Shown here in pieces: positions 16,657 through 25,680 of a stretch of 64,000 bases of DNA. Source of the DNA: SZUA-442 sp051011415 (GTDB lineage: Bacteria; Actinomycetota; Acidimicrobiia; Spongiisociales; UBA5794). Numbering within the stretch: position 1 is the first letter of the stretch; each line of letters opens with the position of its first letter. Location: NCBI GenBank assembly GCA_051011415.1, contig JBPCTY010000060.1, positions 36,382 through 100,381 on the forward strand. The letters are read 5' to 3'. The position numbers were made by a program, and so were the translations under genes. A model generated the notes under the pieces. That model worked only from the letters and a program-made list of their open reading frames with translations, had not been told where the DNA came from and did no database searches.

Positions 16657-18075
16657 ATGACCACAGCACCCACAGCACCCACAACACTGTTCGACAAGGT
16701 GTGGAACCAGCACGTTGTTCATCATGAGCCCGGAAAGCCTGATCTGCTCTACATCGATCTGCACCTTGTTCATGAGGTCACATCACCGCAGGCATTCGAA
16801 TCTCTCTCCCTCAGCGGACGGCCAGTACGTCGGCCTGAGCTCACCCTTGCAACGATTGATCACGCGGTACCGACAACCTCACGTGCCGACGGGATCAAGG
16901 ATCCGCTTTCAGCGACGCAGATCGCAACTCTGCGCCGCAACGCAGACACCAACGACATCCTCCTTCTCGACATCCATGACGAACGACAAGGGATCGTCCA
17001 CGTGGTTGGCCCGGAGCAGGGAGCGACGCAACCCGGTGCGACAATCGTGTGCGGGGACTCGCACACCGCAACGCATGGTGCATTTGGTGCCCTCGCCTTC
17101 GGAATCGGCACCTCCGAGGTAGAGCATGTGCTCGCCACACAGACGCTCCAGCAACAACGTCCAAAGTCCATGGCGGTCACCGTCGACGGCGAGCTTCCTG
17201 CCGGTGTCACTGCCAAGGACATCATCCTTGCAGTCATCGCGCAAATAGGGACTGCTGGCGCCTCGGGCCATGTGATCGAGTACCGCGGCTCAACAATCCG
17301 TGCCCTCGGCATGGAGGGCCGCATGACCGTCTGCAACATGTCGATCGAGGCTGGTGCGCGGGCTGGAATGATCGCACCCGACGAAACGACCTTCGATTAT
17401 CTCGCAGGAAGACCAATGGCGCCACGGGGGGCTGATTGGGACGACGCTGTAAACGAGTGGCGCAAGTTGGTCACCGATGACGGAGCCGTCTTCGACAAGG
17501 AGATCACGATCGACGCCTCGACCCTCGAGCCATACGTCTCATGGGGCACCAACCCTGGCCAAACACTTCCGATCAGCGCCTCCGTACCTTCACCTTCGGA
17601 CTTCGATGACCCAGTTGATATCGACTCGACTGAACGAGCCCTCGCCTACATGGATCTTGAGCCGGGGACGCCACTGCGTGAGGTCTCAATCGATTTCGTT
17701 TTCATCGGATCGTGTACGAACGGCAGGATCGAGGATCTGCGGGCGGCGGCGAGCGTCCTCGAAGGCAAACACATCGCAGATTCTGTCACTGGCATCGTCG
17801 TTCCGGGGTCAGGGCTCGTGAAACACCAGGCCGAAGCCGAAGGGCTCGATGCCGTCTTCCTGAGTGCCGGCCTTGAATGGAGAGAGCCGGGCTGTTCGAT
17901 GTGTCTCGCGATGAATCCCGACGTCCTTGCCCCTGGCGTACGTTGCGCCTCGACATCGAACCGGAACTTCGAGGGACGACAGGGACGAGGCGGCCGCACA
18001 CATCTCGTTTCGCCAGAGATGGCAGCCGCCGCCGCGGTCGCAGGACACCTCACCGATGTCAGGGAGGTACTCTGA
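16657..18075 (+). CDS. leuC: 3-isopropylmalate dehydratase large subunit
   Basis: A 472-residue aconitase-family protein that isomerises 2- to 3-isopropylmalate in leucine biosynthesis, in the cytosol with LeuD. Seen: LFDKVWNQHVV at the N-terminus, ATIDHAVPT, CGDSHTATHGAFGALAFGIGTSEVEHV (in two parts, about residues 130-158), and the 4Fe-4S cysteines in FIGSCTNGRI (about 353) and GCSMCLAMN (about 412 and 415). ATG 16657 is preferred over a TTG nine bases upstream. The stop overlaps the leuD start by one base. leuA and leuB are not in the window. Confidence 0.97.
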   Translation: MTTAPTAPTTLFDKVWNQHVVHHEPGKPDLLYIDLHLVHEVTSPQAFESLSLSGRPVRRPELTLATIDHAVPTTSRADGIKDPLSATQIATLRRNADTNDILLLDIHDERQGIVHVVGPEQGATQPGATIVCGDSHTATHGAFGALAFGIGTSEVEHVLATQTLQQQRPKSMAVTVDGELPAGVTAKDIILAVIAQIGTAGASGHVIEYRGSTIRALGMEGRMTVCNMSIEAGARAGMIAPDETTFDYLAGRPMAPRGADWDDAVNEWRKLVTDDGAVFDKEITIDASTLEPYVSWGTNPGQTLPISASVPSPSDFDDPVDIDSTERALAYMDLEPGTPLREVSIDFVFIGSCTNGRIEDLRAAASVLEGKHIADSVTGIVVPGSGLVKHQAEAEGLDAVFLSAGLEWREPGCSMCLAMNPDVLAPGVRCASTSNRNFEGRQGRGGRTHLVSPEMAAAAAVAGHLTDVREVL

Positions 18076-18677
18076 TGGAACCAGTGAGCACCGTCGTGGG
18101 AACTGCAGTCCCCCTGCCTTTGGCAAACGTGGATACCGATCAGATTGTCCCAAAGCAGTTCCTGAAGCGCGTCGAACGAAGCGGTTTCGGAGAGTTCCTC
18201 TTCTACGACTGGGCTCGTGACGCCGAAGGTGAACTTGAGCCATCGTTCGTTCTGAACGACCCCGCGTATGCCGATGGCAAGATCCTCGTTGCGGGACCCA
18301 ACTTCGGATCGGGTTCCTCGAGAGAGCATGCCCCTTGGGCGCTTGAGGACTGGGGCTTCAAGGCGGTAATCGCCCAATCCTTCGCCGACATCTTCTCCAA
18401 CAACTGCACGAAGATCGGCGTGCTGCCGATCGTGCTGTCACCGCTCGAGGTTGATGCACTCATGGAGCTCGCTTCACGGACACCGAACACGGTCACCGTC
18501 GACCTCAATGACCAGACAGTGACAGCGGAAGGCTTCGCTGCATCGTTCGATATCGACCCTCACACCAAGCATTGCCTACTTCACGGCCTCGACGACATAG
18601 CGCTGACTCTTGAACAGAACCAAGAGATCGGCGGGTTCGAGGAGGAGCGACCAGCGTTCAAGACGGTTGTTCGCTGA
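18075..18677 (+). CDS. leuD: 3-isopropylmalate dehydratase small subunit
   Basis: A 200-residue swivelling-domain subunit. Recognisable parts: LANVDTDQIVPKQFLK near residues 15-30, GPNFGSGSSREHAPWAL around 75-91 with the SSREH active-site loop, and AQSFADIFSNNCTKIGVLP. Length equals the family norm. The ATG is in TGATG with the leuC stop, so the subunits are made in a coupled way. A longer frame reaching back to 17877 is only the leuC sequence in another frame. Confidence 0.97.
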   Translation: MEPVSTVVGTAVPLPLANVDTDQIVPKQFLKRVERSGFGEFLFYDWARDAEGELEPSFVLNDPAYADGKILVAGPNFGSGSSREHAPWALEDWGFKAVIAQSFADIFSNNCTKIGVLPIVLSPLEVDALMELASRTPNTVTVDLNDQTVTAEGFAASFDIDPHTKHCLLHGLDDIALTLEQNQEIGGFEEERPAFKTVVR

Positions 18678-18770
18678 GTCCATGGTCGCAGTCCGACCAC
18701 GATGTGAGCCTCGAGATCCTGCTTGCAGATGGCACCTGGCTTACGCCCCCAAGATCGATTCGGACGTGTG

Positions 18771-19130
18771 ATGTTCACACGACAGGAGCAGGCGCAGGCC
18801 ATTATCGAGCGGCGAGCACGACGCGTTGCAAGCCAGATGCTCGGTCGTCAGGCAACCACGGGAGATGACTTCCGAGCGGCGCTCACCGTCGAACGGCTCG
18901 ATCTCGTCGCCGAGATCCCTGACCGAGAATCACTTCTCGCACTCGGTCGCAATGTTGCAGGGCCAAAGAATGGCCTCTACATCATCGAGAAGGACACCGG
19001 GTACACCGTGTACCACCAGCACAACGGAGTCCCCTACGAAGAATTCTCAGACCTTTCGTTCGACGCAGCACGCGACGCCGCAATCGATTCACTCGTGATG
19101 CTCAACGGAATCCCGTACGAGATCGGCTAG
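18771..19130 (+). CDS. conserved-looking hypothetical protein
   Basis: A 119-residue cytosolic protein that I do not recognise. It has a charged N-terminal helix (MFTRQEQAQAIIERRARRVASQ), a middle segment with ERLDLVAEIPDRESLLALG, and a beta-rich C-terminal part (GLYIIEKDTGYTVYHQHNG, then SFDAARDAAIDSLVMLNGIP). No signal peptide or membrane segment. The upstream ATG at 18723 would add 16 residues. It follows leuD by about 90 bases and may or may not belong to that transcript. Confidence 0.55.
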   Translation: MFTRQEQAQAIIERRARRVASQMLGRQATTGDDFRAALTVERLDLVAEIPDRESLLALGRNVAGPKNGLYIIEKDTGYTVYHQHNGVPYEEFSDLSFDAARDAAIDSLVMLNGIPYEIG

Positions 19131-19147
19131 CGCGAACAGCAGGCCCG

Positions 19148-19531
19148 CTATGCGCCCTCGTCGAGTATCAATCGCTCGGCAGTCAGTGACGACCCCTGCG
19201 CCGATCCGGTGTTCACGACATTCGATGGTTCAAGAAGCAGCGCCTTGGTGAGCTCATCAGCCCTCGGTCGATGCGCTTCGCCTGCAGGGACAACGAATAT
19301 CTCGCCCGGTCCAAGTTCGACTGCGTCACCCTGTTCGAGATCGATTGTCAACCTTCCCTCGGTGACCAGGAAAAGTTCGTCCGTGTCCTCATGGTGATGC
19401 CAGACAAACTCGCCCTGGACCTTCACGACCCGAACGTCGTAGTCGTTCATGGTGGCGACTGTTCGAGGAGCCCACAGTTCATCGAAGGCCGCAAAGCACG
19501 AGTCGAGGTCGACCACCTTGCGGTCGCTCAT
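19148..19531 (-). CDS. single-domain cupin protein
   Basis: A 127-residue cupin. Motif 1 is visible as GEFVWHHHEDTDELFLVTEG (residues 40-59; two metal-binding His and the Glu), motif 2 as LGPGEIFVVPAGEAHRP (about 73-89; third His). The family binds a metal and covers dioxygenases, isomerases and sugar-binding proteins, so no reaction can be named. It starts inside the stop of the MOSC gene (ATGA) and is likely translated with it. Confidence 0.82.
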   Translation of the reverse strand: MSDRKVVDLDSCFAAFDELWAPRTVATMNDYDVRVVKVQGEFVWHHHEDTDELFLVTEGRLTIDLEQGDAVELGPGEIFVVPAGEAHRPRADELTKALLLEPSNVVNTGSAQGSSLTAERLILDEGA

Positions 19532-20112
19532 GCGCCGAGATACACACGGTCGCCGACGATCAGTTCAACGGCGGTTGGTGAATGGTCAGCGGCGACGATG
19601 AATCCACGTCTCCCGTCATGCAAATCCGCAAGCGGTGCCTCGATCTCTGCGAGTGGCGCAACTTCCTCCAGCCCAAGCATGAAGCTTGTGAACTCGACGC
19701 ATGGCGCAGCGACTCGAGGACGTTCGAGAGGGACAATGTCACCCGCTGTCGTTTCAACCACCAAACCCTCGCCGAGCTCATCGAGAGACATGGCCGGACC
19801 TTCTACGACGATGTTCTCGCCGGCGACGCCGAGCGGTGCCGATCCGAAACGTGTCTCCATCTCGGCATAGTGTCCGGTGAAGCCGACGCTGAGCGGGCGA
19901 CGACCACCGCCTCGCCGTGACGGGTGTGCCTTGTGGTGTGCATCGACCACCCACTTCTCCCCGTCCCAGCCCAACATGCCCCATGCATCTATTGCAGCCC
20001 TGTCGACTACCAGAATCTGTTCTGGGAGATATCCCTCTCCCTTGACCTTGATTGGCACTTGCTGAATCTGGAGTCTGACGATCTTCCCTACTTCGTCACC
20101 CTTGCTGAGCAT
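19528..20112 (-). CDS. MOSC domain protein
   Basis: A 194-residue protein with features of the MOSC fold (molybdenum cofactor sulfurase C-terminal domain): GFTGHYAEMETRFG, then GVAGENIVVEGP, and the conserved sulfur-carrier Cys in RVAAPCVEFTSFMLG. MOSC proteins carry sulfur or reduce N-hydroxylated compounds with Moco; a stand-alone form like this is usually uncharacterised. The ATG at 20112 has GGAGG seven bases ahead and overlaps the end of the glycerophosphodiesterase gene by 17 bases. Confidence 0.75.
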   Translation of the reverse strand: MLSKGDEVGKIVRLQIQQVPIKVKGEGYLPEQILVVDRAAIDAWGMLGWDGEKWVVDAHHKAHPSRRGGGRRPLSVGFTGHYAEMETRFGSAPLGVAGENIVVEGPAMSLDELGEGLVVETTAGDIVPLERPRVAAPCVEFTSFMLGLEEVAPLAEIEAPLADLHDGRRGFIVAADHSPTAVELIVGDRVYLGA

Positions 20113-20896
20113 CTCGTTCCTCCACTACGTTGTTCAATAGATCTGGTCGGTCCGTGATGATGCCATCAACCCCCATGTCGAGCAGGGAATGCATCTGGTC
20201 TGGTTCATCGATTGTCCATGTGTGAATCTGCGCACCAGCGCGATGCACCGCATCGACAAGTTTCTTGTCCACGGCTGCACCTTTTATCTTTGCCGGGAGC
20301 TGATATGCATCCGGCGCTCGGTTGACCGTACGACCGACCCGCGATGCTGCGTACATCGACATTGCGGCCTGGGGACCTGCGGAGGTAGCAACTGCACCTT
20401 TCATGATTCTCCTGAACCTTGCGATCCTGCGATCGGAAAACGAGCCAATCAGCACCGTGTCATGCCGCCGCATCCGTGTAATCACCTCCGCAGTCGCCCA
20501 CTCGGACCCCTTCGCCTTCAGATCGATGTTGAACCGAGTGTCGGGGTAGCGGTCGAGCGTCGCATCGAGGGCGGAGATGCGAACACCTGATCCTCGAAGT
20601 GGGAAGCTCTCGGCGTCAGGACTGAAGCGGTATGCGGCGTCGAGGCTCACAAGATCCTCAAACAGCCAGTCCCGCACTGCACCAACACCGTTTGTTGTGC
20701 GTTCCAACGTGTCGTCATGGAATACCACCACGACTCCATCCTTGGTCACCTGCACGTCTGTCTCGATGTAGCGATAGCCGAGACCCTCGACCGCCTGATC
20801 GAAACCATGCCACGTGTTCTCAGGCCAGAGCTCGCGACTTCCTCTGTGCGCAAGGCGAAGAGGGTCCTCTGCATCGAAGTACGGAACCACGCTCAT
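20096..20896 (-). CDS. glycerophosphodiester phosphodiesterase
   Basis: A 266-residue GDPD enzyme that cleaves deacylated phospholipids to glycerol-3-phosphate and an alcohol. The catalytic pieces are clear: LAHRGSRELWPENTWHGF (His16, Glu region), ETDVQVTKDG (metal Glu/Asp) and VFHDDTLERTT (second His). No signal peptide, so a cytosolic UgpQ-like role is likely. The C-terminal TWTIDEPDQMHSLLDMGVDG is also typical. It heads a three-gene run with MOSC and cupin genes, all overlapping. Confidence 0.92.
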   Translation of the reverse strand: MSVVPYFDAEDPLRLAHRGSRELWPENTWHGFDQAVEGLGYRYIETDVQVTKDGVVVVFHDDTLERTTNGVGAVRDWLFEDLVSLDAAYRFSPDAESFPLRGSGVRISALDATLDRYPDTRFNIDLKAKGSEWATAEVITRMRRHDTVLIGSFSDRRIARFRRIMKGAVATSAGPQAAMSMYAASRVGRTVNRAPDAYQLPAKIKGAAVDKKLVDAVHRAGAQIHTWTIDEPDQMHSLLDMGVDGIITDRPDLLNNVVEERDAQQG

Positions 20897-20928
20897 GAGT
20901 GAACGGTAGGCCTCGGTGCGGCCCTGAC

Positions 20929-22173
20929 CTATCGGATATCCCCGTAGGGCTGCCCGGATTTCACGACCAGATCGACAAGATCACCGTCGGGCCGATACGC
21001 AAGATGCTCGTGGCTCGGCGCACCGATCGCAACCAGATCTCCAACCATTCCGGGTACAACAGCGCCACGATCATCAAGGAGGAGCGACCGAGCACCCCCG
21101 GCCGTGGCAGCCCACACCGCCTCGCCCGCAGTGAGATTTGACTCCACAACGGCGAGACTTATCACGAACTGCATGGTCTCGATGTATGAGGTCCCGGGAT
21201 TGCAGTCAGTTGCGATCGCAACCTCAACTCCGGAATCCCAGAATCGACGCCCATCGGGCGCAGGTTCGCGCATCGCATACGACACGCCTGGAAGAAGCAC
21301 CGCAACGGTGCCAGCGTCTGCGAGCGCCTCAAGATCATTGTCGGTCGCGTGATCCAAATGGTCAGCTGATGCCGCACCGAGCTCGGCAGCAAGCGCTGCG
21401 CCACCCGTTCGGCTCAGCTGGTCGGCGTGCAGACGAATGGGAAGGCCTTTCGCTGCAGCCGCACTAGCGATGGTGCGGGTCTCCTCAATTCCGAACGCTG
21501 CCCCGTCACAGAACACATCAACGAATGAGACCTCGCCAGCAAGAGAATCGAGCATTGGGCCAGCAACAAGGTCGACATACGCCCCTCGATCGCCCGAGAA
21601 TTCTGGTGCGACGACATGGCCTCCGAGCAGTGTCGAAATCACATCAATGGGAAGCGCCATATCGAGCGCTCGTCCAGCAGCAACCATCTTCGTCTCGGAC
21701 TCGACATCGAGGCCGTAGCCCGTCTTCACCTCGACCGTCGTGGTTCCGGCGCCGAACATGCGTTGAAGGCGGGGCATCGACTCGCCGATCAAATCGACAA
21801 ACGACGCTTCTCTCGTGGCCCCAACGGTCGAATAGATGCCGCCACCGGCAGCCAGCAGCTCGGCGTAGCCGGCGCCAGCCATCCGCTTCGAGAACTCGTT
21901 TGCCCGGTCACCGGCAAATACCGTGTGCGTGTGTGCATCAACGAAGCCTGGAAGCACTGCCCTCCCCTCAAGATCCAGACTCCGGACTCCCGAATACGCG
22001 GCGGGGAGATCAGTGGATGCACCAACCCACTCAATCCGACCATCGACGACTGCCACGGCTGCATCGTGTACGAGGCCTAGTAGTCCGCTCCGTTCAGGGT
22101 CGTTCGTTACCAACTCTCCGATGCCCGAAAGTACGAGGGAGTTGGTTGACCCTGAGGCATCGGCGTCGGTCAT
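20929..22173 (-). CDS. hutI: imidazolonepropionase
   Basis: A 414-residue amidohydrolase that opens imidazolone propionate to formiminoglutamate, step three of histidine degradation. Metal ligands appear in FVDAHTHTVFAGDRANEF (about residues 73-90), ADHLDHATD and ATDCNPGTSY; the MFGAGTTTVEVKTGYGLD segment is characteristic of HutI. The start overlaps the hutU stop by four bases. The gene order hutH-hutU-hutI and tight spacing define the operon; no hutG or hutF is present, so the last step must be encoded elsewhere. Confidence 0.95.
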   Translation of the reverse strand: MTDADASGSTNSLVLSGIGELVTNDPERSGLLGLVHDAAVAVVDGRIEWVGASTDLPAAYSGVRSLDLEGRAVLPGFVDAHTHTVFAGDRANEFSKRMAGAGYAELLAAGGGIYSTVGATREASFVDLIGESMPRLQRMFGAGTTTVEVKTGYGLDVESETKMVAAGRALDMALPIDVISTLLGGHVVAPEFSGDRGAYVDLVAGPMLDSLAGEVSFVDVFCDGAAFGIEETRTIASAAAAKGLPIRLHADQLSRTGGAALAAELGAASADHLDHATDNDLEALADAGTVAVLLPGVSYAMREPAPDGRRFWDSGVEVAIATDCNPGTSYIETMQFVISLAVVESNLTAGEAVWAATAGGARSLLLDDRGAVVPGMVGDLVAIGAPSHEHLAYRPDGDLVDLVVKSGQPYGDIR

Positions 22174-24101
22174 TTGGTGTTCGTCTCGAATCCAGCATCC
22201 TGATCCTGCATCGGAATCACAACGCCTCGGTCGCGTGCGACCGCAACTGCTTTCTCATATCCCGCATCTGCGTGGCGAATGACCCCCATCCCTGGGTCGT
22301 TCGTCAATACCCGCGTGAGCCTGCGGTCGGCTTCCCGCGTCCCGTCTGCGACGACCTGCGCACCAGCATGGATCGACTTGCCGATCCCAACTCCCCCTCC
22401 GTGGTGGACGGCTACCCATGCCGCACCTGACGCCGTGTTGAGAAGTGCGTTCAGGATGGGCCAGTCGGCAACGGCGTCTGATCCGTCAGCCATGCCCTCG
22501 GTCTCTCGGTAAGGAGACGCAACCGATCCAGAATCGAGGTGGTCTCTGCCAATGACGACCGGGGCGGAAACCCTTCCGGATCGTACGAGTTCATTGAACG
22601 CCAGACCCGCCAAGTGGCGCTCGCCGTAGCCAAGCCAGCAGATCCGGGCTGGAAGGCCCTGAAACTCGACCTGATCCTCAGCCATATCGAGCCACCGGAG
22701 CAACGGTTCGTTGTCAGGAAAGAGCTCACGGAGCACATCATCGGTCGCCTTGATGTCATCGGGGTCACCCGACAGTGCCACCCAGCGGAACGGGCCGAGG
22801 CCCTCACAGAACAGGTCTCGGATGTATGCGGGGACAAATCCTGGGTACGAGAACGCATCTTGGTACCCGCCCTCGATCGCCTCGCCCCGAAGGTTGTTTC
22901 CATAGTCAAAGACGACCGCACCAGCTTCCTGCCAGCCCACCATTGCCTCGCAGTGCATGGCCATTGCAGCTCGTGACTTCTCGATGTACTGGTCAGGATC
23001 TTCGACGCGCAACGCATCCGCCTCCGTAAGCGTCATCCCGTTGGGTACATAGCCGTGGAGCGGATCGTGCGCTGAGGTCTGATCCGTGACGATGTCGACC
23101 GATACTCCTCGCTTGAGGAGTGCAGGAAATACGTCTGCAGCGTTCCCGACGACAGCGATCGACACAGCTTCCTTTGCATCTCTTGCTTCGAGCGCCCTGT
23201 CAATCGCAGCCTCGACGCTTGGGGCAAGCTCATCCACGTACTTGGTGTCGAGCCGCTTCTGGATACGTTCCTCGTCGACATCAACGGCGAGGCATACGCC
23301 TCCGTTCATGGTGACAGCAAGGGGTTGGGCGCCGCCCATTCCCCCGAGCCCAGCGGTCAACGTGAGCGTTCCCGCAAGCGTTCCACCAAATGACTTGTCT
23401 GCAACGGCAACGAACGTCTGATAGGTGCCCTGGAGGATCCCTTGCGTGCCTATGTAGATCCACGAGCCAGCGGTCATCTGTCCGTACATCATGAGACCCG
23501 CATCCTCAAGGTCCCAGAAGTTCTGCCATGTGGCCCAGTCAGGAACGAGGTTCGAGTTCGCAATCAGAACCCGAGGCGCCATTGAGTGCGTTTGGAATCG
23601 CCCGACGGGTTTGCCTGACTGGATCAGAAGTGTCTCATCACTCTCAAGCTCGGTCAGCGAGCGCACGATCGCATCAAACGAGTCCCAGTCTCGTGCTGCC
23701 TTCCCTTTTCCCCCGTACACGACGAGATCGAGAGGCATCTCGGCGACCTCAGGATCAAGGTTGTTCAGAAGGCACCTCAACACTGCCTCTTGGAGCCACC
23801 CCTTCGTATTGAGACCGCTACCCGTTGGTGCACCCAGCGTGCGTGGCCCAGATCCGTAGGCAAAGGCCGAGTTGGATGGATCCGCCGGAGGAGCAGCTGT
23901 GGACCGCTCCTGATAGCTTCTCGACGCTTCATCGACGCCCTCGTCCAGTGCTTCTGCTGCCTTGGCAGCGGCGACCTTCGTCGACTCCCATGCATCCGAC
24001 CTGGTGTCTGATGTCTTCTCCCAGGCGTCCGTCGCCGCCTGGGCGGCCTTGTCGACGGACTCTGACATCTTGTCGAGCCAGTCCTTTTTGTCCTCTGCCA
24101 T
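22170..24101 (-). CDS. hutU: urocanate hydratase with an extra N-terminal amphipathic helical domain
   Basis: A 643-residue protein. From about residue 95 on (TKGWLQEAVLR, NNLDPEVAE) it is a normal urocanase: TLTAGLGGMGGAQPL is the NAD loop, LPARICWLGYGERH holds the active-site Cys, and FRWVALSGDP is conserved. It converts urocanate to imidazolone propionate. Canonical bacterial HutU is about 550-560 residues and starts within 20 residues of that point; here about 75 extra residues precede it, rich in Ala, Lys, Asp, Glu, with DAWEKTSDTRSDAWEST as an internal repeat. The ATG at 24101 has AAGGGTGG five bases upstream and no later ATG exists before the core, so the extension looks translated. 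Confidence 0.93.
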   Translation of the reverse strand: MAEDKKDWLDKMSESVDKAAQAATDAWEKTSDTRSDAWESTKVAAAKAAEALDEGVDEASRSYQERSTAAPPADPSNSAFAYGSGPRTLGAPTGSGLNTKGWLQEAVLRCLLNNLDPEVAEMPLDLVVYGGKGKAARDWDSFDAIVRSLTELESDETLLIQSGKPVGRFQTHSMAPRVLIANSNLVPDWATWQNFWDLEDAGLMMYGQMTAGSWIYIGTQGILQGTYQTFVAVADKSFGGTLAGTLTLTAGLGGMGGAQPLAVTMNGGVCLAVDVDEERIQKRLDTKYVDELAPSVEAAIDRALEARDAKEAVSIAVVGNAADVFPALLKRGVSVDIVTDQTSAHDPLHGYVPNGMTLTEADALRVEDPDQYIEKSRAAMAMHCEAMVGWQEAGAVVFDYGNNLRGEAIEGGYQDAFSYPGFVPAYIRDLFCEGLGPFRWVALSGDPDDIKATDDVLRELFPDNEPLLRWLDMAEDQVEFQGLPARICWLGYGERHLAGLAFNELVRSGRVSAPVVIGRDHLDSGSVASPYRETEGMADGSDAVADWPILNALLNTASGAAWVAVHHGGGVGIGKSIHAGAQVVADGTREADRRLTRVLTNDPGMGVIRHADAGYEKAVAVARDRGVVIPMQDQDAGFETNTK

Positions 24102-24113
24102 GCGGTCCACCCT

Positions 24114-25616
24114 TCAGTCCGAGAATGCTCCGGTTTCGATCAGTTCGGCGATTCTTTCGATGTCTGGGCCAGGGGGTCGGTCTTCGACCAGTGGATCACA
24201 CACCGACCGAACAAGATCCAGTACATGCTTGGTACCGGCGGCGGGAGATGCCTCTCGCTGCTCGAGTCCTTGCGCTGCACACATCAGCTCCACCGCGATC
24301 ACCTTCGCTGTGTTGTCGAGCACGGTTTCGAGCTTTCTCGCAGCTCCGAAACCCATTGACACGTGGTCCTCCTGCAAGCCGGAGGTCGGGATTGACTCGA
24401 CGCTTGCCGGATGCGCCAGAACCTTGTTCTCGGCAACGATTGCAGCTGCGGTGTACTGGGTCAGCATGTACCCGCTCGACACTCCCGCTTCTGTCGCGAG
24501 AAATGGCGTGAGACCGGACGACCTGTCGGGGTCGAGAAGCCTATCCGTTCGTCTTTCAGAGATAGAGCCGAGCTCTGTGGTCGCGATCGCGAGGTAGTCG
24601 AGCGCAAATGCAAGGGGTTGACCGTGGAAGTTCCCAGCGGACAAAACCTCGCCATCGTCTGCGAAGACAATGGGGTTATCGACCACAGCCCCGAGCTCTC
24701 TCGAAAACACTGCTGCAGCGAAGGCGATCGTGTCCCTGACCGCACCGTGCACCTGTGGGGCGCATCGAAGGCTGTAGGCATCCTGCACCTTGTGCGCAAA
24801 GTCGTCGTGGTGCGACGCATCGATCTCGGAGCCCTCGAGGAGGTGTGCGATCCGAGCGGCGGAGGTTGCTTGCCCAGGATGCGGTCGTAGCGCATGAATC
24901 CGCTGCTCAAAGGGTCGTGACGACCCCATCAACGCCTCAACGGACAATGCACATGCGGCATCAACAGCATCGACCAGCTGTCCTGCGCGGTGGACAGCAA
25001 GGCAACCGTGCGCAAGCATGCCCTCCGTTCCGTTGAGCAGGCTCAAACCCTCTTTGGGCTCCAGGACGAGCGGCTCGATACCCGCCCTGGCGAGCGCAAC
25101 CGAAGCGGCCTCCGTTCCGCCGTCCGCAAGAACTTTGCCCTCGCCAACGAGGGGCAGCGCCAGATGTGCAAACGGTGCGAGATCGCCCGACGCACCAACC
25201 GAACCCTGTGCGGGGACCGCTGGAACGATCCCTGCATCGAGCAACGCAACGATCTGCAACACAACTTCCGGGCGCACACCTGAGTAGCCCTGGGCCAAGG
25301 TCCGAGCCCGACACACCTGCATGGCCCGCACCACGGATGCGTCAAGCAGCGGGCCCACACCGGCTGCGTGGCTTCGGATCAGGTCGTACTGGAGATCTAC
25401 GGTTCGCTCCGTTGGTATCCGGGTGCTTGCCAGTGCGCCGAACCCTGTCGTTATTCCGTAGACGACTTCGTCGTTGTCGATCACCCGTTGCACAAGCTCG
25501 CGCGCCGGGGCCATCCGATCGGTGACCGTGTCATCCACCACGACGTTCGCATCACCGTTTGCGACTGCCACCACGTCAGCGATGGTCAGTGGCGATCCGT
25601 CGACAACGACCTGCAC
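24114..25616 (-). CDS. hutH: histidine ammonia-lyase
   Basis: A 500-residue MIO-type lyase that deaminates histidine to urocanate, the first step of the pathway. The Ala-Ser-Gly triad that forms the MIO cofactor is in GSVGASGDLAPFAHLAL; YGITTGFGALA near residue 55 is the other signature. The GTG start at 25616 is preceded by a CGGAG motif. hutU begins 12 bases after the stop. It is the promoter-proximal gene, so regulation probably acts in the 64 bases between it and pepN, where I see no clear operator. Confidence 0.96.
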   Translation of the reverse strand: MQVVVDGSPLTIADVVAVANGDANVVVDDTVTDRMAPARELVQRVIDNDEVVYGITTGFGALASTRIPTERTVDLQYDLIRSHAAGVGPLLDASVVRAMQVCRARTLAQGYSGVRPEVVLQIVALLDAGIVPAVPAQGSVGASGDLAPFAHLALPLVGEGKVLADGGTEAASVALARAGIEPLVLEPKEGLSLLNGTEGMLAHGCLAVHRAGQLVDAVDAACALSVEALMGSSRPFEQRIHALRPHPGQATSAARIAHLLEGSEIDASHHDDFAHKVQDAYSLRCAPQVHGAVRDTIAFAAAVFSRELGAVVDNPIVFADDGEVLSAGNFHGQPLAFALDYLAIATTELGSISERRTDRLLDPDRSSGLTPFLATEAGVSSGYMLTQYTAAAIVAENKVLAHPASVESIPTSGLQEDHVSMGFGAARKLETVLDNTAKVIAVELMCAAQGLEQREASPAAGTKHVLDLVRSVCDPLVEDRPPGPDIERIAELIETGAFSD

Positions 25617-25680
25617 TGTCTACTCCGATCGGTAGCGGCGTCGATTGAGCGCCAGCGTAGGAACACTCAGCATCGGATGC

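Noticed and set aside
17877..18074. Longer start for leuD
   Set aside because: The extra residues are the leuC sequence in another frame; the ATG in TGATG gives the normal LeuD length.
21525..22430. 301-codon plus-strand frame opposite hutI and hutU
   Set aside because: Arg/Ser-rich shadow of two certain enzymes, no domain seen.
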